DNA of 64,000 nt from Odiellus spinosus (taxonomy: Eukaryota; Arthropoda; Arachnida; Opiliones; Phalangiidae): assembly GCA_963920705.1 (NCBI GenBank), contig OY987234.1:18371794-18435793 (forward strand). The letters are read 5' to 3'. A program made the translations under genes and the position numbers. Below, piece by piece: positions 51,147 to 61,640 of this stretch. The number at the start of each line of letters is the position of its first letter. Within the stretch, counting starts at the first letter, position 1. The notes below the pieces were generated by a model that was not told where the DNA came from, ran no database searches, and saw nothing but the letters and a program-made list of their open reading frames with translations.

Positions 51147-51337
51147 AAGTAGGCTTAACAGGAGCCATTAAGATTTTGAAATCTCGTCTCTAAACCGTTC
51201 CGAACAACGAGCAAAATCGCGTGCCTCTTAAGCCTAGTTTGAATCGTGTTACTGTCGAAATAAACGTGATTGGCTGGAGACAATTAAGGACGAGATTTAA
51301 AATACACAACGGATCATTGTTAAGCCTACTTTCCGCA
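51147..51337. mobile_element. MITE-like element, second copy of the 13504 family
   Basis: Inverted ends AGTAGGCTTAAC and GTTAAGCCTACTTTCC bound about 190 bp. Inner blocks AAATCTCGTC, CTTAAGCCTAGTTT and ACGTGATTGGC match the layout of 13504-13698. Arms are diverged, so it is old. Confidence 0.55.
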
Positions 51338-52003
51338 GAAATTAAAATATAATCTTAATATCGGTAAAATATTGTGGTAAAGATTCATTCTCACATTTAA
51401 AAGATTTTTCCGACTGTATTTCGCTATTTTTTCTGGTTTTATGGCCACATAATGAATGAATTGATAATGAAAATGAAAATTTTATTTTTAGGTCAGTTTC
51501 CCTTTACGTTGCTGGGTATATGAAACATTTGAAATAAAAATTCTGTCTAGAATTGATCTTTTTCGGCTTTTTCGCAAGCAGCCCCTAACCATATATTATA
51601 CCGTAGAAAATATTAGACTTTAATTGCGCTAAAAGAACAGTTATATTTGGAATACTCCTAAGCCTAAATTACCATTCCACTTTGTAGATAAAATGTGCAT
51701 AGCAGGGTTTTAGGTTGGTGATATATACTAAGCCTAAAACAGCTGGTGATAGATACAGTTGGTATTAGTTCCGGTATTCAACAAAAAGTAAAATGGTAGA
51801 TTTTCCCCATTAAGCAGAATAAAGATTAAATTAAAAATCCTTTTTTAAATTATAATTACGTTAAGCCTAATAACTCTAGAAATCTCAGCGCTTTCACAAT
51901 GATAAATCCATTCGATTTAAATTGGTTATTTCATCAAAATGGCCAAATACTAAGCCTACGAATTTCCAAAGAGAGGTTAAAAAGGATCGAGAGATATTTT
52001 TAC

Positions 52004-52164
52004 CTTTGCTGCAACCTCAAGAGAGCGTCGAGAGCTTCGTGTAGCTGGCGGATTTGCGACTCGAGGTTAACCACGTCTTGGCGTAAACTATCGGACTTGG
52101 AGGGCAACGAGAGCTGGGACAAGCGGTCGATGACCAATTCGTCCTTTAGCAAATGCACGGGATC
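52004..52164 (-). CDS. stac: Stac, exon: start of coiled coil
   Basis: 161 nt (phase 0 in, 2 out): DPVHLLKDELVIDRLSQLSL, PSKSDSLRQDVVNLESQIRQ, LHEALDALLRLQQ. Repeated leucines and long-range charged pattern indicate a helical, probably coiled-coil segment. Donor CAAAG|GTAAAA is good. The acceptor CTCGGTAG|GAT lacks a strong pyrimidine tract but follows an in-frame stop, so splicing or transcription start must occur there. Confidence 0.88.
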
Positions 52165-52700
52165 CTACCGAGTTTTCGCGAACGACCAGGGCGCCGATCG
52201 GAGGTTTGATTTTCACGGAGAGAGAGAAAAGTCACGCGAGGCAACGAGAGTTTCGAGAGGAGAGAGGGAGAAAGCGGAGCAGAGCGAACCACCACGCGTA
52301 AAACGAAGAAAAAAAAAAATTCGAACGTTCCCAAATGTTGCGGCGACGACCGACGGGGTTGCCGACGAGATAGTCGAGCGCGCGCACGCGGACAGACGAG
52401 GGTTACGAGCCCGAAACGAGCCCAGGCACCAATGAGTCCGAAATAACGAACACCCGGAGAGCGGCGGACGATCCGGAGCACAGAGAGCGTCGAACGAGAA
52501 CCGGAGAAGAACCGGGATGAAAGAGCGAAAGAGAGAGAGAGGAGAGGAAGAGGAGGATGGATGCGGAAAATGGGTACCGAAAAAACGGGGCCAAGCATAC
52601 GTTTTAAAAATAAAAGTTGCCAAAAAAAGGTATACAAAAAATGGACGGGAAGAAACAGGGTAGAAAATGCCATAAAAATGGAAGAAAAATAATAAAAACA
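52165..52700 (-). promoter_or_regulatory. CpG-rich candidate internal promoter / 5' UTR of stac
   Basis: About 400 bp (52,190-52,580) is far richer in G+C and CpG than the surrounding introns and strongly pyrimidine-rich on the transcript strand, as seen in arthropod-type 5' UTRs. It runs directly into the exon at 52164. Overlapping long ORFs here on both strands reflect composition. A transcript starting here would have its first in-frame Met in the exon at 48360. Inference only. Confidence 0.35.
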
Positions 52701-55700
52701 AAATATTAGTGACTGTAAAAAAGTAAATACGTAAGCCTAATTATTTTTAGTTTACTCCCAACGTGTCTTAATTTATTCAAAAGCGTGTCTCGCTTTTGAT
52801 ATAGTAAGCGTATACTCTTACTTTTCGGTATATATTATATTAAAGTGCATCATGGATAAGAAACGCAAAGTATTGCGGTATTTAATTTTAGTAGCAACTC
52901 GAGAGGATATTTTAAAATTTGCTTATTTTAATTAAAAGTAAATTTTCGTCATCACAATTGTATTTTCCATTATCTAACGCATTGCGTATATTTTTCTACG
53001 TGAAATATTGTTTCAAACGACTCTTATTAGCGGAGACCACTTATGATTCAATCATAATTCACAGATCAGTCAATTTTTTACAGATATTTAACTACTAGCT
53101 ACACTGAAAAAGAGCACCAGGTCAAAAGAATCTACTTCGTGCTAGTATCACTGACGATTTCAGATATCAAAAATAAATATGATATGACATAAATATTACC
53201 TAATATTTTAAAATTGAGGTACATGAACCATATACAAAACGTTATCTTTTACCAGGAGTAAAGTAATAAAGCTCTCTTCTGAGTGAAGTTTATTACGCGA
53301 CTCTTACTTTTACGTCATTCCTAGTATATTACTCTATAGGAGTAATTTATTTACTTAAAATCGAACTTATTCCTCGTTATAATATACTGATATACGAAAT
53401 AGACCGCGATGTGTTAAAATAAACTCGTTGTCTCTCCATAAATTGAGATCTAATCTAGAGATAAGAAGCACCGTTTATTATCGATTGAGAGATAGAGCGG
53501 AGGTTGCACGGAACTTGCGCGTTATAAGCCCGAGTATGTAAACGCGCTTTTGGACTTTAGGTTTCCCGCTAAAACCAGAAGCGTAATATCACCGAGTCGA
53601 GCGTAATTCCATGAGAAATGATGTCAAATATATTTCACTATAATCTTCACTCCATTCAGCGCCATTACATTTTTTTTTTATTCCTAAGAAAAACCCTAAG
53701 AAGCTAGGCTCGATCTACTAACTGCTAAAAACAGCCTTTAGCCTAGACTATTAAAATCGTGGGTGTGGATAAGGGAACTGTCGCGCACAACCTGCTGCAA
53801 TGTTTTTTTATATTAATTTTATTCATCTTTTCTAAAACAAACCCATTTATTTATTCTAGTTCCTTTCTTTGAGCCTATGGAGTATGGGAACCATTAAATG
53901 TAGATTCCACCAGATAATGTCTCCAGTTTTTACAGCTCCATATCGTTAGATTATCGTTTTTTGACGCAATTATGAGGGTTTAAAACGCTCGATCAGTCAT
54001 AAACTTCTAAATTCAGCGTATAATTAAGATATGTTCGTCATATTTAATATATAGTTTTGAGATTATGACATAATTAACATTCAATAACGAATATTTCCAA
54101 CATAATGTTTCAAATTTTACCTCGTGTTGATTCTGACAACTTTTTAACTACACCTCCATCTAGGGTGGGGTAAGTCGGGTTTTCTCTGCGGCCTTACCGT
54201 TGGAAAAGACGTAAAAGAAGTAGTCGAGTATGATTACTCGAATCTTTAGCTAAATAATATTTATATCTAAAAGTTGCCTGGTAAATAAATAATCCCTTTG
54301 AACACAAAACAAAATTCGAAATACTTTTAGTGCGCGATAGCCTTAGAAAAGAAGAAAAAATTGCGTAATTGGCCGACACCTCCAGGAAAAAAATGCCCAT
54401 TTTTTTCTTCCACTTCTTTTTCTCCAGATTAGAAGAAAAAAAAAAAAAAAAAAGGAAATAAGGAATGGGCATGGATAAAATGCGAAGGGAGGCAGATAAG
54501 AGTCGTTTTCAGCTGAGAAGACGGCGTCTTTTTACGACATTACAGCTGCAATACTGTTCCTTTATACCTCGCAAGGCTTATTTTTCCCCCCGTTTTTTCC
54601 TTTACTGATCTCACGAAAGAAGGATTTCTCTTTAACCAATCACGAATAAAAAGAGTAAAAAAAAAAAAAAACAGGAGTTGGAAGGGTTCGAAAAGGAATT
54701 ACCCTCTCAATATAGTTTCTTTAAATTGGAAAACCAATTAGATTTAATTAGATACTTAAGTAATGACGTTTTTTCTTAAATCAATCTTCAGTATATCCAA
54801 TCTTAAAAGGTTAAATGCGACAGAATAAATAAATAAATAAATCTCGTTGCCTATTTATCATATTGCCTCTATCTTGGTAGACGGGTAATAGAGGGTTAGA
54901 TACTGTAAAGCATGGATTAATTAATGGATTCACTAAGAGTATGCAGCTATACCTAGATATCTAAATAGATATTTATCTCCAAAACCTGGAAATCAGGTTG
55001 ATTTTAGGACCAAATACTGATTTTAGGGTGGTTTAGGAACTTTAGGAAATCCTAGGGACCAGACGGAAGCAAAGCTGAACTTAGTAAACTCAGATGTACA
55101 AAGACTTTAGGAGTCTTTTCTTTACAGAAGATGCAAATAATTTTAGGAATGACACCCATAACAAATCACTACCCAAAGCTAATCGTGGACCCCACAAAAT
55201 TGGGATGTCTTTAAATAACTAAGAGACACTTCCTGAATATTTCAGTACGAAGTCATTTATTATATTATTATTGATGGTTCTATAAAAAACATTTGATTTT
55301 CCTATTCAGCTTCTCAGTAAAAGAACGCCCGCCTACTAAAAAACACGATTGAAAGAAAAAACTCGAATAAAAAGAAGAAAGTAAGATTGATATTTTTTCT
55401 TCTTATTTTTAAGGTATTGCTTTTCGAGTCAGTTTTTGGCTCGAGACACTAGAAGCAATAAAGCGAAACAATAAGAATTCGTCTCTACGCCTTTCCATTC
55501 ATTCTTTACGCGTTCTAAACAAGCTTTGCGAGAATAACTAGGAGAAGTGAGGACAAAAAAAATCGATCTGAAAAGACTGCGCAAGAACTTGGAGAACTCC
55601 GAGAGAAAGACATATAATAAAAGCAGTCGCCTAGCGTTTGTATCAAGATTTTCAAATGTATAGAAAAGAAATAAGAGTTCCTAAATCAGCATGCAGTGTC

Positions 55701-57078
55701 TGAAACAGATCTATATTCTTCGAATAATGTTTTCCGACGAACGGCCACCACCGGGCCAACGAAGGTTTGGAAAAAAACACACAACCCTTTCTCCCTTGGG
55801 CTGAATTTTTCAGATAGTTTAAAGGACAAGTGTATTGTTGAAATTAATTTTCGAACATCGTAATGGTTATAGTGTTTTCCATCGAATAAAATTGATTGAT
55901 TTAAATAATTTCTTTTAAATCACTATAGCCTTGGAAAAATCGTTAAAGTTTTGTGCATAAAATGCAAGCTTGTAGATAGTTTTAGACTTAAAGGGAGAAT
56001 GCAACCTAATTACAAGTGATTTTTTATCGATTCCTTATCGTTTAAATAGGCCTAATCCACCGATAAAAAGTTTACAATACAAATATTAAACTAGAAATAA
56101 ATTTAAAACTTACCCTGAAAATAGGCTTAGGGGGATTCATGGAGATCCTGAATTGCGTCCGTGTAAGGTCTAGCGACCAATGAGCAAAGGCCCGTCGTTC
56201 ACGCGAGATCTCCACGAGACTTACGTCGCGCGCGATTGGTCGCTAGACCTCACACGCGAGGAAATCAGGAGCTCCATGAATCCCACTAAGCCTATTTTCA
56301 GGGTAAGTTTTAAATTTATTTCTAGTTTAATATTTGTTTGTAAATTTTTTAAATAGTGGATTAGGCCTATTTAAACAATAAGGAATCGATAAAAAAATCA
56401 CTTGTTGTTAGGTTGCATCCTCCCTTTAAAGGAAGATTTAACCGTAAAAACAATTTTCAATACCCTCTCGGTGGGAATTAGTCTTACTTCACTAATAGCC
56501 GTTTGGCTTTCTTATCACTTAACACCTTCAGCTTAGCTTATCTCGCTTTAATGTTGCTAGAGGATCAATACGTTTTGGAAATCGATCCATATTATTGCTA
56601 GCTTTGACAGCGCATACGCCGAGCCAATGAGAAGAATGTGCTATGACGTATAATAGTGATACCCCATTCGTTGTTTTTAACGAAAAACTATTATTATCAG
56701 GTTTTAAAGGCGTTTTGTAATAATAAAATATTAAGTTTTCTTCGTATTGAAAATTTAATTTTATGATTTATAAGTTTAATTTTGTTTTATCTCGTTTCGT
56801 TGTCTAGGCTCGTCCTTTAAAACAACTCGGGAGCGATGCTAATGGTATATTTGGTTCTAGCTCTTTAACGTTTACATTCCATTAAAGATCGTGCCCGAAG
56901 GTTGCTTTGTAAATGGCTAGGGGTACCGATAAAGGGTAGATGATGTCCATTAAGCGCCCCTCTCCCATCACCCAAGTACTTCTCGTCTCGCCCTCGTTTA
57001 ACAAGGGTACAGTAGGGGGTTTTGATTAATAGAAAAGATGAAGAAGAAGGGTTACTAGGAAGTAAATGTTATAATTAC
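52701..57078 (-). other. stac intron (upstream part)
   Basis: With 52165-52700 this forms a 4.9-kb intron. It contains the TTAA palindrome at 55992-56425. Elsewhere AT-rich DNA with poly-A/T runs (54,430-54,452; 54,658-54,671). Confidence 0.6.
55992..56425. mobile_element. 434-bp near-palindromic element at TTAA, copy A
   Basis: Starts AGGGAG, ends CTCCCT, flanked by TTAA on both sides (55988-55991, 56426-56429). Arms of about 200 bp are inverted copies; the centre carries CCAATGAGC / GATTGGTCGCTAGACC. Same length as copy B at 58351-58784. TTAA duplication is shared by piggyBac, Kolobok and Sola3 superfamilies; the ends do not let me choose. Confidence 0.88.
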
Positions 57079-57249
57079 CGATTGGTAGTCGTCGATGTCC
57101 GTCTGAGGTTGGCTGAAGGAGTGTTTTGTGGGAGGCATAGTCAGTCTGTCCATCGGCAAAGATTTCAGGAAATGATTCAGATCTACTCGGCTGTTCGAAG
57201 CTTGGCAGGTGCTAGTGATGTAATCGTAGTGTTCCGCTTGTTCCTTGGC
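57079..57249 (-). CDS. stac: Stac, most upstream exon visible
   Basis: 171 nt, 57 codons, phase 0 at both ends (ACCATATAG|GCC; CAATCG|GTAATT): AKEQAEHYDYITSTCQASNS, RVDLNHFLKSLPMDRLTMPP, TKHSFSQPQTDIDDYQS. No start codon before the acceptor, so earlier exons must exist, probably to the right of the window. The Pro/Ser/Gln-rich end is likely disordered. The opposite-strand ORF at 57022-57330 is its shadow. Confidence 0.82.
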
Positions 57250-57419
57250 CTATATGGTGCCAGTAATCGATTACCGAGAAGAAAATTGAAAAGGGAAAGA
57301 GACTGGGTTAGACCAACGCAAATACGCTAACCAAAGTTTATAGACTATATGGTAATTTAAAATGAAATAGTAAATAGTTCGTACTATAGATATAACTTAG
57401 AACTAATAGATCTTCTGAC

Positions 57420-57600
57420 CATTCAATGAAGGATTCCCGTGGGAGCCCTTCATTGAGTGGAGGGGGCAACGAGAATGGCAATAATCCTTCCAATGAAATG
57501 GCAGGAATCATGAGAGTGCCCAGAAACCTTTCAATGAAAGTTGAGAACCATGAGAATGGCCAGAATATCTTCAATGAGTGGCGGAAATTAATGACAGAAC
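57420..57600. repeat. degenerate ~39-bp minisatellite, about 4 units
   Basis: Units share CTTCAATGA...GG...AACNNTGAGAATGGC(C/A)A(G/T)AAT in order, with spacing near 39-42 bp and heavy divergence. The unit length is near a multiple of three, which explains the 60-codon ORF at 57426-57608. Confidence 0.5.
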
Positions 57601-58350
57601 AATTCTAAAGGGCCAAATAAAATATATTTCTTATATAACGAAGTAACAGATATAAGAAAATAGAAAAACGATGGTGAAATACATATTATGTTACAATATG
57701 ATCTTGTTATTAATTAAGTATATTATAAATACGCGTATCATGATTTTAAATAAATTCAAATCGAGATAGAATTATTTTCTCTTTTAAGAAGAAAAGAAGG
57801 ACATATATTGTAATCCCCAAAGATATATTTATTTTATTTTGAAACGAGAGCGCGCCCAGAAATTTCTATTAGCATGGGATATATCTATCTATTCGCGAGT
57901 CAATATTTTCCTTTCAAAGAGGAGGTCCTAAAAGTATAAGATTCTAGAACTAGTCGGGCATTCTTTTTATTCCATTTTTTTGTCGTTGCTCGACTCGCAT
58001 CTCTATCACTTTCGGAATATCTTAAAATACCCTCCTTCTTCTCGTCAAGAGTGAGATAAAGAGTGCGGAAGCGTGGAGAAAAAGAATTGGGCTGCATGAG
58101 GAGGAGGAGGACGAAGAGCCGAGCTCCATCACAAAGTGATATGTTATCTCTCTATAAGTTGAGCATCAACTCTATATTTTAGAGCAAAATCAAGACATTC
58201 GCAAAGACATAATTTAATTTCAAAATAATGAAACTAAATGAACCATTCGTTAAAGGTTCCTCGCCACTATAGGGAAGATATCAAGCCGCCAAAAGAAGAT
58301 GGGCCGAGAAATCGTGCAAAAAAAACCCCATAAATGACCCTTGTCCTTAA

Positions 58351-58784
58351 AGGGAGGATGCAACCTAACAACAAGTGATTTTTTATCGATTCCTTATTGT
58401 TTAAATAGGCCTAATCCACTACTGAAAATATTTACAAACAAATATTAAACTAGAAATAAATTTAAAACTTACCATGAAAATAGGCTTAGTGGGATTCATG
58501 GAGGTCCTGTTTTCCACGCGTGTAAGGTCTAGCGACCAATCGCGCGCGACGTAAGTCTCGTGGAGATCTCGCGTGAACGACGGGCCTTCGCTCATTGGTC
58601 GCTAGACCTTACACGGACGCGACTCAGGATCTCCATGAATGCCGCTAAGCCTATTTTCCGGGTAAGTTTTATATTTATTTCTAGTTTAATATTTGTATTG
58701 TAAACTTTTTATCGATGGATTAGGCCTATTTAAACGATAAGGAATCGATAAAAAAATCACTTGCAATTAGGTTGCATTCTCCCT
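58351..58784. mobile_element. 434-bp near-palindromic element at TTAA, copy B
   Basis: Flanked by TTAA (58347-58350, 58785-58788). Arm-specific differences and the centre show it is copy A in opposite orientation. It is inserted in a dispersed-repeat dimer whose paralogue at 48801-48804 still has a single TTAA. Arms are only slightly diverged, so recent activity is likely. Confidence 0.9.
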
Positions 58785-58788
58785 TTAA

Positions 58789-58930
58789 GCTGTAACTTTT
58801 CTCTACGATCTCTCAGGCATAAACCGATTGTACCATTAGATAGAAGACATCGCTATATTTGATTCAAATAATAAAATTAAGTTTCGCCACTGATAGAAAT
58901 AAAGCAAACGTCCAAAAATGACCCTAACCT
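58789..58930. repeat. inverted copy of the 48643 dispersed repeat
   Basis: On the minus strand it reads GGGTCATTTTTGGAC...TTTTATTATTTG...GTACAATCGGTTTATGCCT...TAGAGAAAAG, aligned along its length with 48643-48791. The partner unit continues at 58285-58346 beyond the TTAA element. Confidence 0.7.
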
Positions 58931-60537
58931 TTCACTACAACCTCCTATAATATAACGCCTTGCAAAAGTCGATAGTTTACCATATAGTGGCGAAAGTTCT
59001 AAGATAATTAGAGGACCAATTAGAAGTCATTTCATATTCGGTTCCTTTGAAGCTTTCCAACAGGTGTTCCTACGCTCTTGAAACGGTTTCGCTGTTAAAA
59101 ATTGGATCACAAATAGCTAACTGGCAGAACTTGACAGAACTTTTAAATTTTAGAGTGTGGAATAAATATTTTTTGGAAAATACCAACTTCAATATAATCT
59201 TCACTTATGATACATCGAAAATCTTCGGAGGAAAGGAAACGAGCGAAAAGGAAGCCGAGAGAAAATCTTTTTGACGCCTGGGGATTATATCCGCCCTGTC
59301 GTGTTTACGACTAGACGAAATGTCGAGAAAAAAAATGATATTGTTTCTAAGGGAATTCGTGGCAAAGAGAGACAATCTGAGCTTACGTTGGCTGTTACGC
59401 GTGAAATTTTGTTTTTTTTATTCAAACGCTTTTTTGTACGTTGCTTTTAAAAATTATCTTTGGACTCGGAGGCCTTCGGTAAAAAAAATACTGGGAGCGC
59501 GACTAAGAAAAAGAGAAAAGGGCGTCGATCGGAAAAACAATTTGCATAATTAAGGCATTTTACGTTTATATCTATACCGGTAGCTGATGATTGAGGGTCA
59601 GAACATAGTAACACGAAAAATTATTATATTATATATCGTATAATACCAAGTTGATATTAGAGAAAAATAATATTTACTTTGTATTTAAATGGAAACTTAG
59701 AGCTATAAACGGATCAGCTTTTAATTTATTTTCGGAATCGCCATGCCATTTTTAAATTTTTAGACACGTTTTTGGTAAAAAATTGAATTAAATTCGAGCC
59801 AATCATATTAGTATAAACTGAAAAACAAATTCCTATATTAATTAACAAATTTGTTATTTTCTCACGCTCTAAAACGTTTAAATTCTATGGGGTTAATCAC
59901 TTCCAGTAAAATCTGTACACCACTGGCGATTCTCAATACGTAGTCAGTTACATAATTAATTTAGTACAGTCAAAGCTACAGGCTTGAACAGCTCCTACGT
60001 GAGGAGATTAACCCTCAATTAAAAGATTAATTGTGGTTTAGAAAAAGTTGTTACTACAACTGAAACGCTCTCAGAATGTCAACTAGCAATTCCTATAGTT
60101 TATTTTATCCAATAGAGTCGTTTATGTACTTGTAAGTATTAAAAAAGCGCTACATATTCCCTGTAGAATCGCCTTATTCCCTTGTTTTACGAAAAATATA
60201 TGGGTCATTCGGAGACAACGAGAATAAGAAAAAAAGATGAAAACAAAAAAACACAAATTGAAGCTAAAAGCGTGGTAGAGGAGGCGTTGCTAGGCTAACC
60301 ATCCATCCGGACTAAAAATCAATATTAGCTTCTCTAACATTATAAAGAGTTAGTAACTCCAAAAGAAATAAATTTATATATCTTTTTAATAAGGTAGAAA
60401 TTTATACTTTGTTAATATTTTTAAATCTAATCAAAACTTTCGGTTTTGAAGCTAATTCACGAAATTTTTATTCGAGTTTAATTACGCACTTTCCTAATAA
60501 GGTCACGTTCAGATCGCGGGAGACGTCCTTTTCTAAA

Positions 60538-61640
60538 TTGCATTAAGAACGTTTTTAACTATACCAACAAAAATAATATTTAAGCTAAATATATTCTTTG
60601 AACCTTATCAGAAGCCGATGAAACCCTCCTTTGAAGTCTACTACTCCAAGGTTCCATATAGCGCTCCTCTCTGTATGGGTAAAATTCCCAATTTTACGAG
60701 TTAGAAGGGGTCCTACTTCATCCCCCCTGTCTACGGAAAATTGGAAATTCTCTCTCTCCACAAACGACGACGTTTTTTGGACGAACTCCAAGGCTGCTAG
60801 AGATATTCGCTCGACGAGCTCCCGCTCCGAAAACATCTACCGTTAGGAGGCGTACGAATCGCGCTTTTTGAAACTAACCCATACAGAGAGGGGTAGACAA
60901 GACTCGGGAGTAATAGACTTCAAAGGAGGGTTTCATCGGCTTCTGACCTTATTTATAATTTAAAAAAAAAGTCCCTAAACCTTTAAAACTAGAACGTGTA
61001 TGCGCTATATAGAAAATTACCTTAAAAACCGCGGGGTGATATCAAGATATAATAGCCGATAAAGAAACAACAAGATGGGTAACCCATAAATATAGCTAGA
61101 CCACTGACATTGTAAAAGAGGCTGAAAGGAATGATGCTATAGCAGGGGCGTGTTATGCATGCATTAACGCTCTTTAGAGTTGGGTCTAGCTAAAAATTTA
61201 TTTAAAGGGTAATAAAGAGCCTAGTGTGGCTTGCTAAAAATTAATTTATTTATTTGGAACTAAAACGGAGCTGGCGACTTATCGTTAAAGGCTAGGATTG
61301 AATCATGGCTAAATTCTGAAAATCAGCATGGTGCAAATTCCTAGCACCATCAGAAAGAGCGAAATGTTTTTTCAATCCGTTTTTCGTCTTCTTGCACAAC
61401 GCCGACGCCCCAGGAATACAGTACCTAGACCCTACTAGGGATGGGTTTAGCTAAAAATACGCCGCTATTCTATCTTTTATTTAGCCAGGATAAAGGGTAT
61501 ACGAAATCGCTCCCATCGCTCCCTAAATAGGTCACAGCCCCCACACCTTTTGAAGGCGCGTTTCCATCACGGATCTTATATTTAAAGGCAATAGAGTCAC
61601 TCCGTTTTCTAGAGCCCAAATAAGACTCAAATATATCCCT
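60538..61640. repeat. second copy of the 0.75-kb insert, interrupted by a MITE
   Basis: Reverse-complement match to 16362-17130, with the MITE 60609-60945 inserted. Its minus-strand ORF (61470-61724) ends in the same ...SDGSDFVYPLSWLNKR stop as the other copy. To the right, 61685-61752 looks like a decayed end of the TTAA palindrome family (AATCGATAAAAAA...GTTGTTAAG...CTCCATTTAA), so the parent element may belong to that family. Confidence 0.7.
60609..60945. mobile_element. CAGAAG-family MITE, copy 5
   Basis: 337 bp with exact 7-bp duplications ACCTTAT (60602-60608, 60946-60952). The paralogous sequence at 17041-17060 has a single ATAAGGT (complement of ACCTTAT), an unoccupied site that proves the termini and the duplication length. 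Confidence 0.95.

Larger units (their letters stand above)
48361..52003 (-). other. stac intron
   Basis: A 3.6-kb intron with a tandemly duplicated 150-bp dispersed repeat (48643-48930) and a palindromic element (51147-51337). Confidence 0.65.
20812..57249 (-). other. stac: stac-family adaptor gene (14 coding exons, 5' end outside window)
   Basis: The fourteen exons listed below join without a phase conflict to 622 codons plus stop. Residues below count from the first codon seen. Order: helical/coiled-coil region ~58-155, basic segment ~180-195, C1 zinc domain 232-280, Ser/Arg/Gly linker ~310-407, conserved Ser-rich segment ~408-497, SH3-1 ~507-562, SH3-2 ~567-622. C1 followed by two C-terminal SH3 domains is diagnostic of Stac proteins. 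In vertebrates and flies these bind L-type voltage-gated calcium channels and promote their function in muscle and neurons (established for the family). Introns are 0.1-5.4 kb. A transcript start is not visible. Confidence 0.9.

Noticed and set aside
51899-52701. Long ORFs (178, 175 and 162 codons) on both strands
   Set aside because: They overlap the true Stac exon in other frames and the CpG-rich block; composition is S/R/F/L biased and no frame continues through splice sites.
57022-57330. 102-codon plus-strand ORF
   Set aside because: Antisense shadow of the Stac exon at 57079-57249, which has correct splice sites and phases.
57900-58133. Candidate stac exon upstream of 57249 (frames MELGSSSSSSS... 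or MQPNSFSPRFRTL...)
   Set aside because: The donor AGG|GTATTT is mediocre, the frame choice is ambiguous, and neither frame resembles Stac. It remains possible as a first exon but is too weak to list.
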